From Lentinus brumalis (lineage: Eukaryota > Basidiomycota > Agaricomycetes > Polyporales > Polyporaceae): a DNA stretch of 64,000 bases. The notes beneath the pieces were generated by a model. The model worked only from the letters and a program-made list of their open reading frames with translations, was not told where the DNA came from and ran no database searches. Position numbers and translations under genes: made by a program. Shown here piece by piece: positions 47,832 through 59,505 of the stretch. The stretch spans positions 620,001 through 684,000 of the forward strand of contig MARA01000010.1 of the NCBI GenBank assembly GCA_001792895.1. The letters are read 5' to 3'. The stretch's first letter is position 1. Every line of letters starts with the position of its first letter.

Positions 47832-48955
47832 AGTGGTACGGCGAAGAGATGCGAGCTGGGTTGCGAGGCTGAGTGCACGAGGCGAACGATGGGCTCAGTC
47901 GGCGCTAGATGGCCTAGGCCTCGCTCCCGTGAAAATGGTTGCAGCCAGGGTGGGTACTGCATCTTTCACCATGAACTGGGTTGGTTAGTAAGATGTCACA
48001 GTGTGTATCTGGTACATGGCCATGACTTGGAAATGTGGCAGCGCTAGCGGAGCCTTGCGGGCGCTTGTAGAGTACATTGAGCTTCTAGGAGTCCATCCAG
48101 GCCTCCCACCATCATGTCCCCCAATTCCCAAAACCTATTCGCCACCGCGGTTACGATGCCTGCGTCTCAGTCTGTGTCACGCCCCGTACTGCGAGGACAC
48201 CCGTCGTAGCGCGCTTCTACACGGGGAACACTTTTGAGTGAGTAATTGCTTTTGCGTACGCTGACGTATAGCTTCTTCAAGCCAGTGAGGCGTGACGGCT
48301 CGAGCAGCAAGAAGGTCAAGACTCACGAAGATCTGGGATTGTCGTGACGAAGCTGATGGACAAGCTCGCCGAATGGATGGCACAGACCAGTAGGGTGCGT
48401 TTTGCGTCTGTCTGGCTTACGACCATGGCGCATGTCAAGCAGAACTTGTTCTATTTGAAGAACACACCACTGTGTGAGTGCTGCTACGCTTGCGGTATTG
48501 ACGGATGGTTGACTGATGCGTTGTTGTTGCCCCGCGTAGCTGGGGAGGTGCTGAAGGTCATTGACGAGGCCTGGCTCTCGATGTCGCCATATGCCACCCC
48601 ATATTGCCACTGAGCAGGACGTGGTGACACGACGGAACACGAACAGGTACTGTACTGTAAGATGTACACCAAGGAGAAACCAGCATCAGGACGTTCGTAC
48701 GTCACAGCTCATTACACGAGTCGGGCGATCGATGCTACGACACAGTAGCCGCAGGCCTACTGCTGTTTGCCATGATCACCCGCAGGGTCTAATCAGTAGG
48801 GCGCCGCACCAGGTTCGTAAGGCTACCACCTGGGAAGAAAGTCAGCGTCGTCCGAAGTGGTGCCCGAGCCCTCTGTGTTCTATGGGTCATCGCTAAGTCA
48901 GTCTCGGGCGGAAGATGGGCCAGCCCGAGGCTCTTATGCACACGGTTTCGTCGTT
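47832..48955. other. Intergenic, no gene recognised
   Basis: About 1.1 kb between divergent genes. One open frame at 48344-48613 (+) has no domain that I can identify. Confidence 0.35.
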
Positions 48956-48967
48956 CATATATATGCA
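48956..48967 (+). promoter_or_regulatory. TATA-like element of NmrA-like gene 1
   Basis: The sequence catatatatgca ends about 58 bp before the ATG at 49025. The paralogue at 63 kb has a similar element at nearly the same distance. Confidence 0.45.
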
Positions 48968-49024
48968 GGGCAGTTGATCCTTGCTAATTTACTGCTCGTC
49001 GTCTCGATTCCACCCACTTTGACC

Positions 49025-50273
49025 ATGTCTTCCAACAAACTCATCCTCGTGATTGGCGCCACCGGTGCCCAAGGCCTGGCAGTCATCGACGCCCTCCTGA
49101 AGCCAGGCCCGGATGGCTCTCTGTCACCTTACTCCGTGCGAGCACTGACTCGTGATCCGAAGAGTGCGCGCGCCCAGGAACTCGCCCGCAAAGGAGTCGA
49201 AGTCGTTCAAGGTAAGTAGATCCTTCGTTACCTGAGATGACTGGCTTGCTAAGCAACTTGTGGCTCCAGGAAGCATCGGCGACTTCCCAAGCGTGCTCGC
49301 GGCTCTCGAGGGAGCTTACGGCGCATACGTCAACACAGACAGCTTCACCATCGGACAAGAGAAAGAAGTGTTTGCCGGTATTCGCATTTTCGAGCTTGCA
49401 AAACAGGCGGGGACAATCAAGCATTACGTGTGGAGCAGCCTCGACAATGTGTTCAAGGTGCGTGTATTGGCTCAGACTGTCGCTAGGTTGCTAGAGACTG
49501 ACCAACCTCTGTGTGCGAGCAGAAGAGCGGGTACGACCCGAAGTACTACGCGGAGCACTACACGGGAAAGTGCCGCGTCGCGGACTGGATGCGTGCTCAA
49601 GAGTCTGCCGTGAGCGAAAACGACATGTCGTGGAGCATCCTGACGACAGGGCCCTACATGGATATGCTCAATATGGTCAGCGGCCTTGTGTCTACTCAGT
49701 CCCGTTAACTAATGCACCTGCTCTCAGGGTGTGTTTGGACCTCTCAAAGTACGAGCCGACGGAACGCATGTCTTTGCGAGCCCCGTCGGGACCGGGCACG
49801 TCCCGATGATCGCTCTTCCAGACCTAGGCTTCTTCGCGCGGTACATCTTCGATAACCGCGCCGCGACATCGCGGGAGGAACTCGAGATCGCCAGCGATTG
49901 GGTCGACTGGGACTATCTCGTCAAGACGTTCACCAAGGTGACCGGAAAGAAGGCCGAGTACGTCCCGCTCCCCATCGACGAATGGATGGACCTCTTCCTC
50001 GGGACGGATCGCCCGCTCGCGAACGACCAGCGCAGCGGCGACGGGACAACGACGTGGCGCGAGAACTTCACCCGTTGGTGGCGACTTTATCACGACGATG
50101 TCATTCAGCGCGACTTCGCATGGCTGCGGCGTGTCCATCCCGAGCTCCTCACGGTCGAGGCGTGGATGCGCGCCACGAACTACAATGGGCAGATCGGAGG
50201 GGAGCTGCTCAAGAACGATGAGGACGGGAAGCGCGGCGTGCGGCCTAATCTCGAGCGAATCGCCCAGCTGTAG
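49025..50273 (+). CDS. NmrA-like NAD(P)-binding protein 1
   Basis: Four exons (49025..49211, 49270..49457, 49523..49675, 49728..50273) give 357 residues. The Rossmann nucleotide-binding loop is VIGATGAQG at residues 8-16, followed by SVRALTRDPKS (second strand, typical of NADP-preferring members), ALEGAYGAYVNTD, YVWSSLDNVFK and, further on, NDMSWSILTTGPYMDML. There is no YxxxK catalytic pair of ordinary short-chain dehydrogenases, so it may be a redox-sensing regulator or an atypical reductase, as in the NmrA/HSCARG group. Its twin at 62.3-63.6 kb has exactly the same exon lengths. It lies head to head, 1.2 kb away, with MYND copy 3 and just upstream of MYND copy 4. Confidence 0.92.
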
Positions 50274-50673
50274 CTGTACATGCTTCTACTTGTACCATCT
50301 GCGGGCGTGCACAGGACACACAATCGGTCTTGCGGGCTCGTATAACATATTGCACAAGTACCGTTGCATCGAGATGTTGAACTTGTCAACCTCTGTATGT
50401 TTGGAAGCGCGACGTCAAGTGCACAGGTGCAGAGTCGGAAGAGGTCGCAAGCTGACCTGAAGGATTAACTTGTAAGCGCCCGTGCAAGGAGATGTGTAAG
50501 CGCCTCTTTGTCTCTGTTGGCCTTTGTCGTCGTTGTTCACCGTCGAGTGGCGTCGTACTTCAATCCACGAGTTGCTGTCCGATACCGCGTCCGTAGGTTT
50601 TTACTACGCCTCTTCGTCACAGAAAGGATCTGCGCACTCACTACGGAAAGATCAGTCTCAGCCAAGTCTCAAC
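50274..50673. other. Spacer between NmrA-like gene 1 and MYND copy 4
   Basis: 400 bp containing the 3' end of one gene and the promoter of the next; no other feature seen. Confidence 0.4.
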
Positions 50674-51827
50674 ATGACTGACAATGCAGCCAACTCTATC
50701 ACAATCCGGCACTGTGCACGCTGTGGTCAAGAGCCCAGGAATGGTCTCAAGTTGAAGAGCTGCCATGGCTGCTTCGCAGGACCACTATATTGCAGTACGG
50801 CTTGTCAGACGGAGCACTGGCCTGTACATAGGTCAGCCCGTTTGGCTACATACTCCTCCTACGAGACTTCGTAACGCCCTTTCCTGCGCTTGTGTGCAGA
50901 CTAGCCTTCCATGGTCTGGGTCTGACGAGGGACCGGGATTTCTACCGCATTCTCCTTGAGCCCGACGTGCTGGACTGGGGCTATCCCTCCATCGAAGCCT
51001 TCTCCTTAGCGGTCTCCGACTTCCTCGAGACGCACAAGTGGGCATTCACTACAACAGCGCTGTCGAAGAGAGTAGTCAGATTTGGCACGTTCATGGACGA
51101 CTACCCTCCAGACATGGTCCTTCAGTATCGACTTTCCACTAGAGGACCGAAGCGAAACCCTGCACACGGCTTCAGGTGGAACGACGTGCGATGGAAGCGC
51201 CTTGACGAGTGGCTCACCGAGCTCCGTCTCCACTACATGCTCGACGAGGTCAGGGAGTCTCTCCAGATTGCGCGGAGGGCGGCGGACCAGCAGTTCGAGG
51301 ACGGCGACCGCTATTGCGAAGCACTGCCCGTGGTGTACACCATCGACGACCTCCCGCTTATCCTCTGGCAACTCCTACCGCAGTACGATCCGCGCGGCGT
51401 GCACCCGCCCCCCGGATGGAGCAAATCCGCCTGCGAGGACGTCGTGCACCTCTGCACGAAGTCGGTCAACAACAAGGTCGTCCTCCGTTGCCCCGGGGAC
51501 CCCAGGGCCGTGTCACACGGCGCCGGGGTGGCGCTGCCAGGGCATTTTGTGCGTTCGGAGCGGAACTGGCACTGGCAAACCTTCGAAGGCGGGTGGGGAT
51601 CCGTCGGTGACGTTGCGCCGCATCCGTCGGTAGCCGAGGTCTTGAAGGGGGACTACAAGAGCAAACTTCCACCGGAGGACATGATGCGTGCTTTGACGGT
51701 CTACAGAGACGGAATTCCTACACGTGGGATCCGCATGGTGAGTCCTCTTGTCTCGCCTCCGCGAACATGAGCTCTCAGCGATTGCACTCGTCAGGACGCA
51801 CAAGGGAATCCCCAAGTCTATGTCTGA
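50674..51827 (+). CDS. MYND-finger protein, copy 4
   Basis: Exons 50674..50831, 50900..51737 and 51795..51827 give 342 residues. The finger is CARCGQEP, CHGC, YCSTACQTEHWPVH and then RLAFH across the first intron. It is followed by GLTRDRDFYRILLEP, DFLETHKWAFTTTAL, ALPVVYTIDDLPLILW, CTKSVNNKVVLRCPG, GVALPGHFVRSE and MMRALTVYRDGIPTRGIRM. The third exon encodes only DAQGNPQVYV and a stop, matching in position the DNGPGRPMTLI exon of copy 2, which supports both models. Copies 1, 2 and 4 form the closer subgroup. It ends 103 bp from the stop of the convergent DUF6533 gene. Confidence 0.85.
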
Positions 51828-51930
51828 CTGCACAATAATTCTGTATATTCCGCTCGCGTACGATATTATCCATTGCCGTGTCATCAAGAGGCTGTAAGAG
51901 CATCATCCGAAGATAGGTGCGTCTCCCCTT

Positions 51931-53641
51931 CTATCTCGGTCTCAGGGAGCGAACCAGAGATATCCCGGCTGTTATCGTCGGTGGGATGATTGTGGCACAT
52001 ATCGAGCCCATGACACGAGCGAAGGTGAGTGAGTCCTGTCCATTCGACGCCGACGAGTGAAGCGGGTCATCCGTTCCCAGTTTCACATTCCGCATACTGG
52101 CATCCTGCAGGTCGAGGAGAAAGCGGCATACTAGAATCGTGGTAAGGCTAATGATTCGAGGATTGAAACGTTCGTGTCAATATTTGAGGTATTCGCAGTC
52201 TCGAAAGGGAGGAGATTGCGCGTACGGGTCGGTGAAGATGGTGATGTATGAGGTTGATGCGGCGCCATCGCTGGCTATCTGTACTTCTGCGATCAACACA
52301 AATGGCTCCAGCGGGCACGGGGACAGGACGCGGACGCACATCAGCAACTGAGAAGGCGAGGTGGAGGACGTTCAGCACGGTGAGCACACTAAGCAGAATG
52401 TGATCAATCTGCACGGCGTTCGACTACGGGACTGGACGTGACTTACATGAAGTATGACATTCCTGCCAAATCATCGCTTGAGCATGCGCTGGAGCGGTGG
52501 AAGAGTTTGGATGAAGGTTACGAACCGTTCCACAACATAGTATCGGTCAGGGACCTCGCGGATCGTGCCCGGAAGTGCGGACGAAGCGGCTCCGAGGCCA
52601 AAGTACGCCATGTCACCACAACGAGCAGGAAATCGGCGATGATCAGGCCTGCACGGGACATGACTGGAACTGCTCGTCGGAGGGCTTAGCAGGGTCATAA
52701 TTGCGAAGACAGCAGGAGAGCGCACATCTGCCAGTGAGAAGTCAGCGATACTCTTCGACTTTGAGAAGAACTAGGAACTCACATGATGGCCTCTGATGGC
52801 GTGAACTTGAGATCCTCCAAGCACCCTATGACTGGGTCGACCACACCCCGAACACCCTGTCCATATTGAGTCTGTAGTGCGCCGAGTGAGCTCATCATCA
52901 CATCAGCGACCGGGGAAGAAAAATCACCATGTTTATCACGAATGGTGAGAGAGAGAGCGTCAAGATGATTGCGCTCAGTAGCCAGTTCCGCGTCAATGCA
53001 TACGCTCGCATTCCCGAGAATACTGCAATGAGTGTGAGCCGTTGCATCCGGCAGCCTCAGATAGTCTAACGCACTCACGCGCAAACGGGAGGAACCTAAG
53101 ATACTCTATGACTGCAGGAAACCTCACGAGCACGTCGCATCTATGAACCTCGGCCTTTCATACTTCCGTGAAGGTCGAGACTGAGGAGGACGCACCCCTG
53201 GTGATCAAAGACGTCAGTCTGGAATTAAGGCATGTGCTGTGGATGAGCTGGCAACTATGACATACCTTGCTAGACATGCCAGGAAGAAAGGAGATACAAC
53301 TCAGGACATTATAGAGAATCGTCCCATACTTGATGAGGAAGAACAGTGCTGATGCGCCGTTTATTTTGCCGGTCCAGAAGAGGCAGACCTCGCGGTCGGA
53401 AGTAAGCATGCAGTCATACAGCAAAAACACTGTCAGGTGTGGAGGAACGTGAGTGCCAGTCCATAGATGAGGAAGCGTGGTCCGTACCGACTGCTGCAAG
53501 CCCGATGTATCCCGAGGTTCGGCTACCAGTGAGTTGACAGTTCAGTACAAAGTCGCTTGGCCAGCCGAAAGCTAGGAGATATAGGACGCACAGGGAGTCA
53601 TAGATTGCGACAATCTGGTCTGTCTCTGAGGCGGAGGACAT
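51931..53641 (-). CDS. DUF6533 multi-pass membrane protein, second copy
   Basis: Thirteen exons (51931..52147, 52226..52278, 52340..52388, 52447..52462, 52526..52669, 52711..52727, 52783..52871, 52928..53022, 53079..53140, 53196..53218, 53266..53429, 53488..53522, 53592..53641) give 337 residues. The family signature is VFLLYDCMLTSDREVCLFW then ASALFFLIKYGTILYNVLS. Membrane segments follow: FALFSGMRAYAL, LLSAIILTLSL, AGLIIADFLLVVVTW and IVLTVLNVLHLAFSVAD. The C-terminal CRFLLDLQDASMR block is typical. Two microexons (16 and 17 nt) are needed; the 17-nt exon with its GTCTTC donor and 41-bp intron is the weakest joint, but phase requires it. It lies convergent to MYND copy 4. Molecular function unknown. 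Confidence 0.72.
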
Positions 53642-56600
53642 GGCGAACCGAATGGTCAGCAAGGCGAACTCCAAATCTCAAACTTATAGACCAGTGAGCA
53701 TAAGTTGTCTCCGCTGTAAATGCGGGCGTTCGACAGCTCCGTCAGTCGGAACGCCTGGATGGACGGACTATTGACAACAAAGTTCCTGTGTTTCATGGAC
53801 GCGCGGACTTTCCTATACGCGCAAAAGATCTGCGTTATCACCAAGGCTCATTGGAGACCAACCACATGAGCGGTGGACTAGGCCAAGGCTAGCGAACAGG
53901 TTCGGGGATCATCAAAACAACCGTCTCCTTTTCTTTATAGACGAGGATACCATCCAAGACAGAGTGAACCATCGAAAGATCACTCTGTGCATACGTCAGA
54001 CGGCACCGAGTCTACACAACTCACTCTCTGTCGTTTCGTCAACAACATAATTGCAACGCACCGTCGCCTATCGCGTCAATGTGGTCGACACTAGCCATGA
54101 TATATTAGGGGTAGCGCTTCGCCCAACTAGCATATCGTGTCATCGTGAGGCGTGGCCAGGGCCTCGAAGTGACGCTAGTAATGGTCGCAGTGCCTCAAAG
54201 ACAGATTGACCGCCAGCAAGTTGAAGAGAACGTGCTCGCGGAATCGTGTCGAAGAGGCGGTTTTCCAGCCTTCCGACTCCCGAGGGATCATGTACCGGTT
54301 CCGAGTGATAAGGTTTATGCATAGATGCTCAGGGACCTGGGATACGCGGCTACTGTGTCTGCATGAGTATGACCTGGCATGAGCATGTCATTTTGCACGA
54401 TCGGACTGTTTCGACTTACGTATGAGCAGACTATCTGATAGGTCTGAATATGCAACTCACCAGTGGGCGCCGGATGCGCAGGCCCGCGAGCCTCCTGGAG
54501 CGTCTTACAGATCGGAGCATCTGTTTTAGTAACCTATCTCTGTGTCGCTGTAAATCGCAGGTGGCTATGTGAGGGGACGCAACGAGTTCGAGTTCAAGTG
54601 GGGAGCAGGTAAAAGTCGCGGCGCAAGGTGGAGATGGGCGCTTGATCATTCTTCCTCAGCCCGCATGTTCTCGCAAGCCCTGTGATATGATATGTTGTGT
54701 CATCGCACACTCATTCTCAAACAAGCATCGAAGAAATGGCTTCTGCTCTGGCTCTGTGCGTACCAACGACTCAGCGGACAATACTTATGAGCCTGCTCAC
54801 CAGGCTATATTCAGGAACTCCTGCAACGCGCAACTATGTACTAGGTGCTCGCGGAACGTTCGTGCGTTTCGCGTCGGACGTGGTCGCGTGTCCGTACAGC
54901 TCTTGAGCACACCTCTCCGATGGCATGTTCCGCCGACCAATCACGCGATGCCGCCGCGAACGTCACCTCTGTGGCAGGTAAGTACTTATGATCGAATTCC
55001 TCCATGGTAATTACAGTGCACCCTTCTCCTCGGACAGGTCCTCCAAAGGTTTCCCGCGCCCTCCTACCGGGACACCGCGGTAGCTACCGACTCTCGGCAA
55101 CATGGACTCCAACCCCTTCAACAAGACCGGCCACGCGATCACGACGTCTCTATGCACGCCGTCGGATTCCAAGTCCACAACCGCGGGACCGTCAGAAGGG
55201 ATTGGGCACGAGCGCGGCAAGGTCGTCGTTCGCGAACTTGCTTGGTAGCTCTATTCGACGGCAGGCAGCTCGCGCAATGGGTCGCTCGCTTGGCCTTCTG
55301 AGCCCTTTGTGTATATCCTGCAGGGGAGCAACCCTGGGTGCCGGACGCGGGGTTACCCGCTGAGATTGGACGGGGTCCGGTGAGTTGTTCGGTCCGAACG
55401 TGGTGGGCGCGGTTAGGTCACTGGGCTCTGGACGCCCGACTCCCCAATCTTCTCGGGTGATCCTGGCCAGTCAACAGAGGTAAGATATTTGTTCCTACAC
55501 TGGAGCCTAGGTCATGTTATCTCTGCCTCATACATCTCACAGGATTGCCACGGTAGGTTGGACATCCCTAATCGTATGCTGCTTGCGTCTAAGCCGTGTT
55601 GGAGCTGGGGACTTGCGCGTGTCGCCGGTATCGGATGAGGTAAGAATTTGTAACTATGCAAAAGCCGCAGTGTCACCACGGGGCCTACATGGGCTCGAAA
55701 TTCCAACCCGGAACGCCGATATCGTACAGACGGCGAGAAGAAAGCCTGCGGCTCGGACTCGCCGTCGGATCCTTTGCTGTCGAAGTTTTGAGAGTCTGTC
55801 GGACGAGTCCTAGAGTAAAATGTACTTGCCTCAAGACGCGCTGTCACCTAGGCTCGCAAGCCAGCCTCTAGTTCTATAGCGGAAGATAGTCGTTCCTTTA
55901 GAATAGAGGCTGGTATTGTTTAACAGGGGGGTGCAGGCGACCCCCCGTGGGAACGCGGAGTTTAAAGCAGCTCGAGAGCGACAGCTTCACGCAGTCCATG
56001 AACATTTTCCAGTCCCAAAAACCTGTCTATGTCCTTCAAATCAATCATCGCTTTCCATCCAGCATTTTTCTGTATGCCTGGGGCCTTCGAACTGCGTGAA
56101 GGAGGACGAGGGTCTGTCCCGACGCATTCGGTGGCGGTACGGTGCTCAGGCGCTCGTTCTTCCCTCTGGCAGGATTCAGACTCAGACAACCTCCGACGTT
56201 CCCACGGGGGGTCGCCTGCACCCCCCCTCACAAAGACTTCTAGACTACTGTCACCGCCACCGCCTACGCATCTATGTTGAATGGTGTTCCGTATGGCGGT
56301 GCCCGGCACGAGTCGCGGTTTGCGGTAAGTAATGTTGACCTTTGCGCAAGGTTGCCTTGCCGCAGGTTTGCTGGAGGATACTTGCTGATAAAGCAGCATG
56401 GCAAAGCTCTCCGAACTGCACGCATCAGCTTATGGGCCGTGGCCTAGATGCCCGAAGCCGGACGGCGAACGGAAACACGGTGATCACTTGACCGGGCTTG
56501 AGATGTTGGTGAGAACTTGAAAGAGATTTTTGTCGGATCATTCGAAGGGTCGCAACATCTGCGTGCCTGGAGGTGCATAGCAGTGTGAGTGCATTTGACG

Positions 56601-57033
56601 ATAAGCTTGCGGTTTTAGGCGGGGAAAAGCAGCATAGGAACGTACAATATCCATCTCTCAAGGCGGCAAGTACATATAAGTGTAAGTACGTTGAAGGATT
56701 TCCTCGATGTCGCGGTAATGCCGGGCAACTCTACTACGCGGCCAAACGTGGCCGCCAGGCGTGTAACCCCGAGCGTTAATCTCTGCGGTTCGCTCTCCGC
56801 TGCCACGCCATTGGTCCATGGAGCTAGAAACCGATGGGCGCTGGGTGGGATCTATTCTCCGACGGTGAGATTGACAGGATCGAGATAGGTCGCTTGGGTG
56901 AGCGTGGGACGGGATGAGTGCTCGCGAGCAGAGGACCTCTGTATGAATTGTATGTCGGTGAGCTAGGGGCCGCAATATTCCCTCCTCCTTTTCCCCCAAC
57001 CTCCTCGCTCTCTCGGCGGCGACGACGACGACG
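53642..57033. other. Intergenic, 3.4 kb, contains an inverted repeat
   Basis: No gene could be spliced with confidence. A plus-strand frame near 56270-56320 ends at a good GTAAGT donor, and a minus-strand frame at 55962-56399 ends in GLENVHGLREAVALEL. Both overlap the inverted-repeat element described separately, and neither shows a domain I know. Confidence 0.35.
55926..56226. repeat. Element with perfect 30-bp inverted terminal repeats
   Basis: The arms 55926-55955 (starting ggggggtgcaggcgaccccc) and 56197-56226 are exact reverse complements over 30 bp, with 241 bp between them. Each arm itself contains a run of six G and a run of six C that can fold back. No clear target-site duplication flanks it. 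It could be a MITE-like element or a local inverted duplication. Confidence 0.75.
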
Positions 57034-59505
57034 ATGGGCATCTCGCGCCCCCGCACCTTCCGCGATGTCGCCCTCATCTTCCTCGGCGCGGCCGCCATGC
57101 ACTTCACCACCAGCTTCCTCGGTCCATTCTCAGAGCATCCGGGCTCAAGCATCGTCAACACTCAGGTGAGCTTCTTCTCTGTTCCCAGGGTTCTCGAGGG
57201 AACAAAGGGATGCTTGGGCATGCGAGATGCCGTGTGCGGACGAGGGAAGCCGTGGACGGTGGCGAGAGTGATGGAAGTTCGTAGGCGATTGAACCATACC
57301 GACGCGTCTCGGAAGATGCACTGGGTGCGGGACCGTCTGGACGAGTACTGCTGCTCGTATGACGCAGTGTGCTATGCTTGTGGACATCACCGTCGGCGTG
57401 ACATGCACGATCGGGGTGCCTGGAGGCGTTTAGGTCAACTCCCCGCACTCGGCAGCAAGTCAGGTCGACTGGGATGTCTCTCCGGCGAACAGTCTGCGCA
57501 TTTGGGCGCACTACCCAGGGTATCTATGAAGTCACGGGCAGTGTACATAACGCCGAGGCCACTGCTTGTAACGCATCCCGCCCTCCACACGTGTCGCTCA
57601 GACGTTCTCGCACCCGGGGGGACTCTTGCAGTACAATCAACTTTGCGCATCCACCGTACGCTCAACGGCTGACAAGGTCTGAACCAGGTTGGCTCAGATT
57701 ACGCCCCCGACGTTCCCAACGTCGTTCAGCCACCACGACACGATTCGCCACATGTCGCCGACCACGCACTTGTGAAGCAGCAACCCGACCCAGCTCCCCC
57801 GCGAGGACGAGAGCAGAACGTCATCAAGCCCGTCACAGATGTTCCTGCGGTCGTCGACATCGCATACACAATACCGGAGACCACGATAGTGCAGCACGCA
57901 CCGGGATGGACAGTGTTCAAGAACCTCTACATGATGAACGGTACGATGTTCATCGTGACATCACGCCCGAAGTCCTTCCCCGATATCGTCTTCATCACTT
58001 CGACCGGTCTCCCCGCCGAGAACACCCCCGAGAACATCGCCGCACGCGTGCCCACATCCGAGGACATGGCATTCCTCACGCCGCAAGAGGCGCGCGACAT
58101 CTGGGGAGGCGACGTCGAGAAGGTACGCTTCTGTGCATCTCTCACACCCCGCGGACGGAAGCTAAGGTTCGACTGTGCAGCTGGAGCAAAACCGGCTTTG
58201 GTCGGTGCCTGGGAACACCTTCATCATCAACGAACCCTCGCAGTTCCTGACGCACTACTACCACTTCTGCGCAGAGTGGCTTTTCGGCGCGTGGGCCTTC
58301 TGGCAAGGCGCGTTCAACGCTGTCGTCGACCCCGCCTCCGCTGCGAGGACGAGCGCACCCCCAGTGCACCGCGCGATCTTTGCGAACGCGGATGCGCGCG
58401 GGTGGCGAGACGGTCCTGGGTTCAACTCGTATATCTTCCGCGCCGCCTTCCCCGCGCTCACGGTCGAGACTCTGGACGACTGGGACGACCGCATCATCGC
58501 CACCTCGAACCCGGACGCCCCGCGGCGCGCCTGGCATTTCGACACGGTCCTCCTCTCGGACCGGTCGGCGGCGTTCAAGGGGTCGATATGCGGCAGCCAG
58601 ACGCAGCGTATCGCAGCCGAGGCGACGGAACACATGCGCAAGCTGGGCCAGCTGACGAAACTCTGGTGGGAGCCAGTGCGGCGTGGCGTGCTGCGCTTCG
58701 CAGGCGTGGACGACCGCACGCTCGACCTCGGGGTCAAGGCGGACGCGGTCATGTCCGCGAGGGGCAAGGTGAAGGGTATTGGAGCGGGCGCCGCGGACAG
58801 CACGAAGGCGACGTCGGGCCTGTCGGACAAGGACATTGTCATCACTTACATCAGCAGACAGTCTGCGCGGCGGCATCTGCTCGACGACGACCATGCAGCT
58901 CTCGTGCAGGCGTTGGAGGACATGGTGAAGAAGCATGGGTGGGAGCTGAACGTTGTGCAGGCGGAGCGATTGAGCAAGGAGCAGCAGCTGCAGATAGCGG
59001 CGAAGACCACGGTGCGTCCCCTTCCTTGCCCAGTGTCTCGTATATATATATCGTTGCCCTACCTTGTGCTTCGTGCTCATGATCGACACTCCCTCCAAAC
59101 AGATTTTGCTGGGCGTGCATGGCAATGGCCTTACGGTGCGTGGAGTATTGAACGTTAACTCTGATATGCGCCGGGCTGACTGTGCTATGTAGCATCTAAT
59201 CATGATGCCGGTGACTCCCGTCTCCACCGTTATCGAGATATTCTACCCCAAGGGCTTCGCGCACGATTACCACTGGACGTCAATGGCGCTGGGCATGAGG
59301 CACTTTGCGATCTGGAACGATACGTGCGTCCAAGTCTGCTTGTCCGGCTGTGGGTGAGGCTGACAGTGCATCTAGTTACTACACGCACCCGAACGAGCCT
59401 GGGGTCGACTACCCAGAAGGCTTCCAGGGCACCGAGATCCCCGTGTACGCGCCGACGGTCGTGCAAGTCATCGAGGAGCGGATAGCGGGCCTCCATCCCG
59501 TATAG
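57034..59505 (+). CDS. Glycosyltransferase family 61 protein
   Basis: Six exons (57034..57165, 57688..58122, 58181..59011, 59103..59135, 59193..59323, 59376..59505) give 563 residues. The N-terminus (TFRDVALIFLGAAAMHF) is a short membrane anchor, so a Golgi type II enzyme is likely. GT61/DUF563 landmarks are NTFIINEPSQFLTHYYHFCA, RAIFANADARGWRDGPGFNS, ITYISRQSARRHL, ILLGVHGNGLTHLIMMP, STVIEIFYPKGFAHDY and the C-terminal YYTHPNEPGVDYPEGFQG. Relatives transfer xylose or N-acetylglucosamine to glycans or proteins; the donor is not predictable here. The first intron (522 bp) is about ten times longer than the others, so a missed exon or a different first exon is possible. Confidence 0.87.

Noticed and set aside
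55351..55366. ggttacccgctgag, resembling the start of 28S rRNA
   Set aside because: Only about a dozen bases agree and the flanks do not resemble rDNA.
58142..59227. 361-codon minus-strand open frame
   Set aside because: Antisense shadow of the GT61 exon 3; composition typical of reverse-complemented GC-rich coding sequence.
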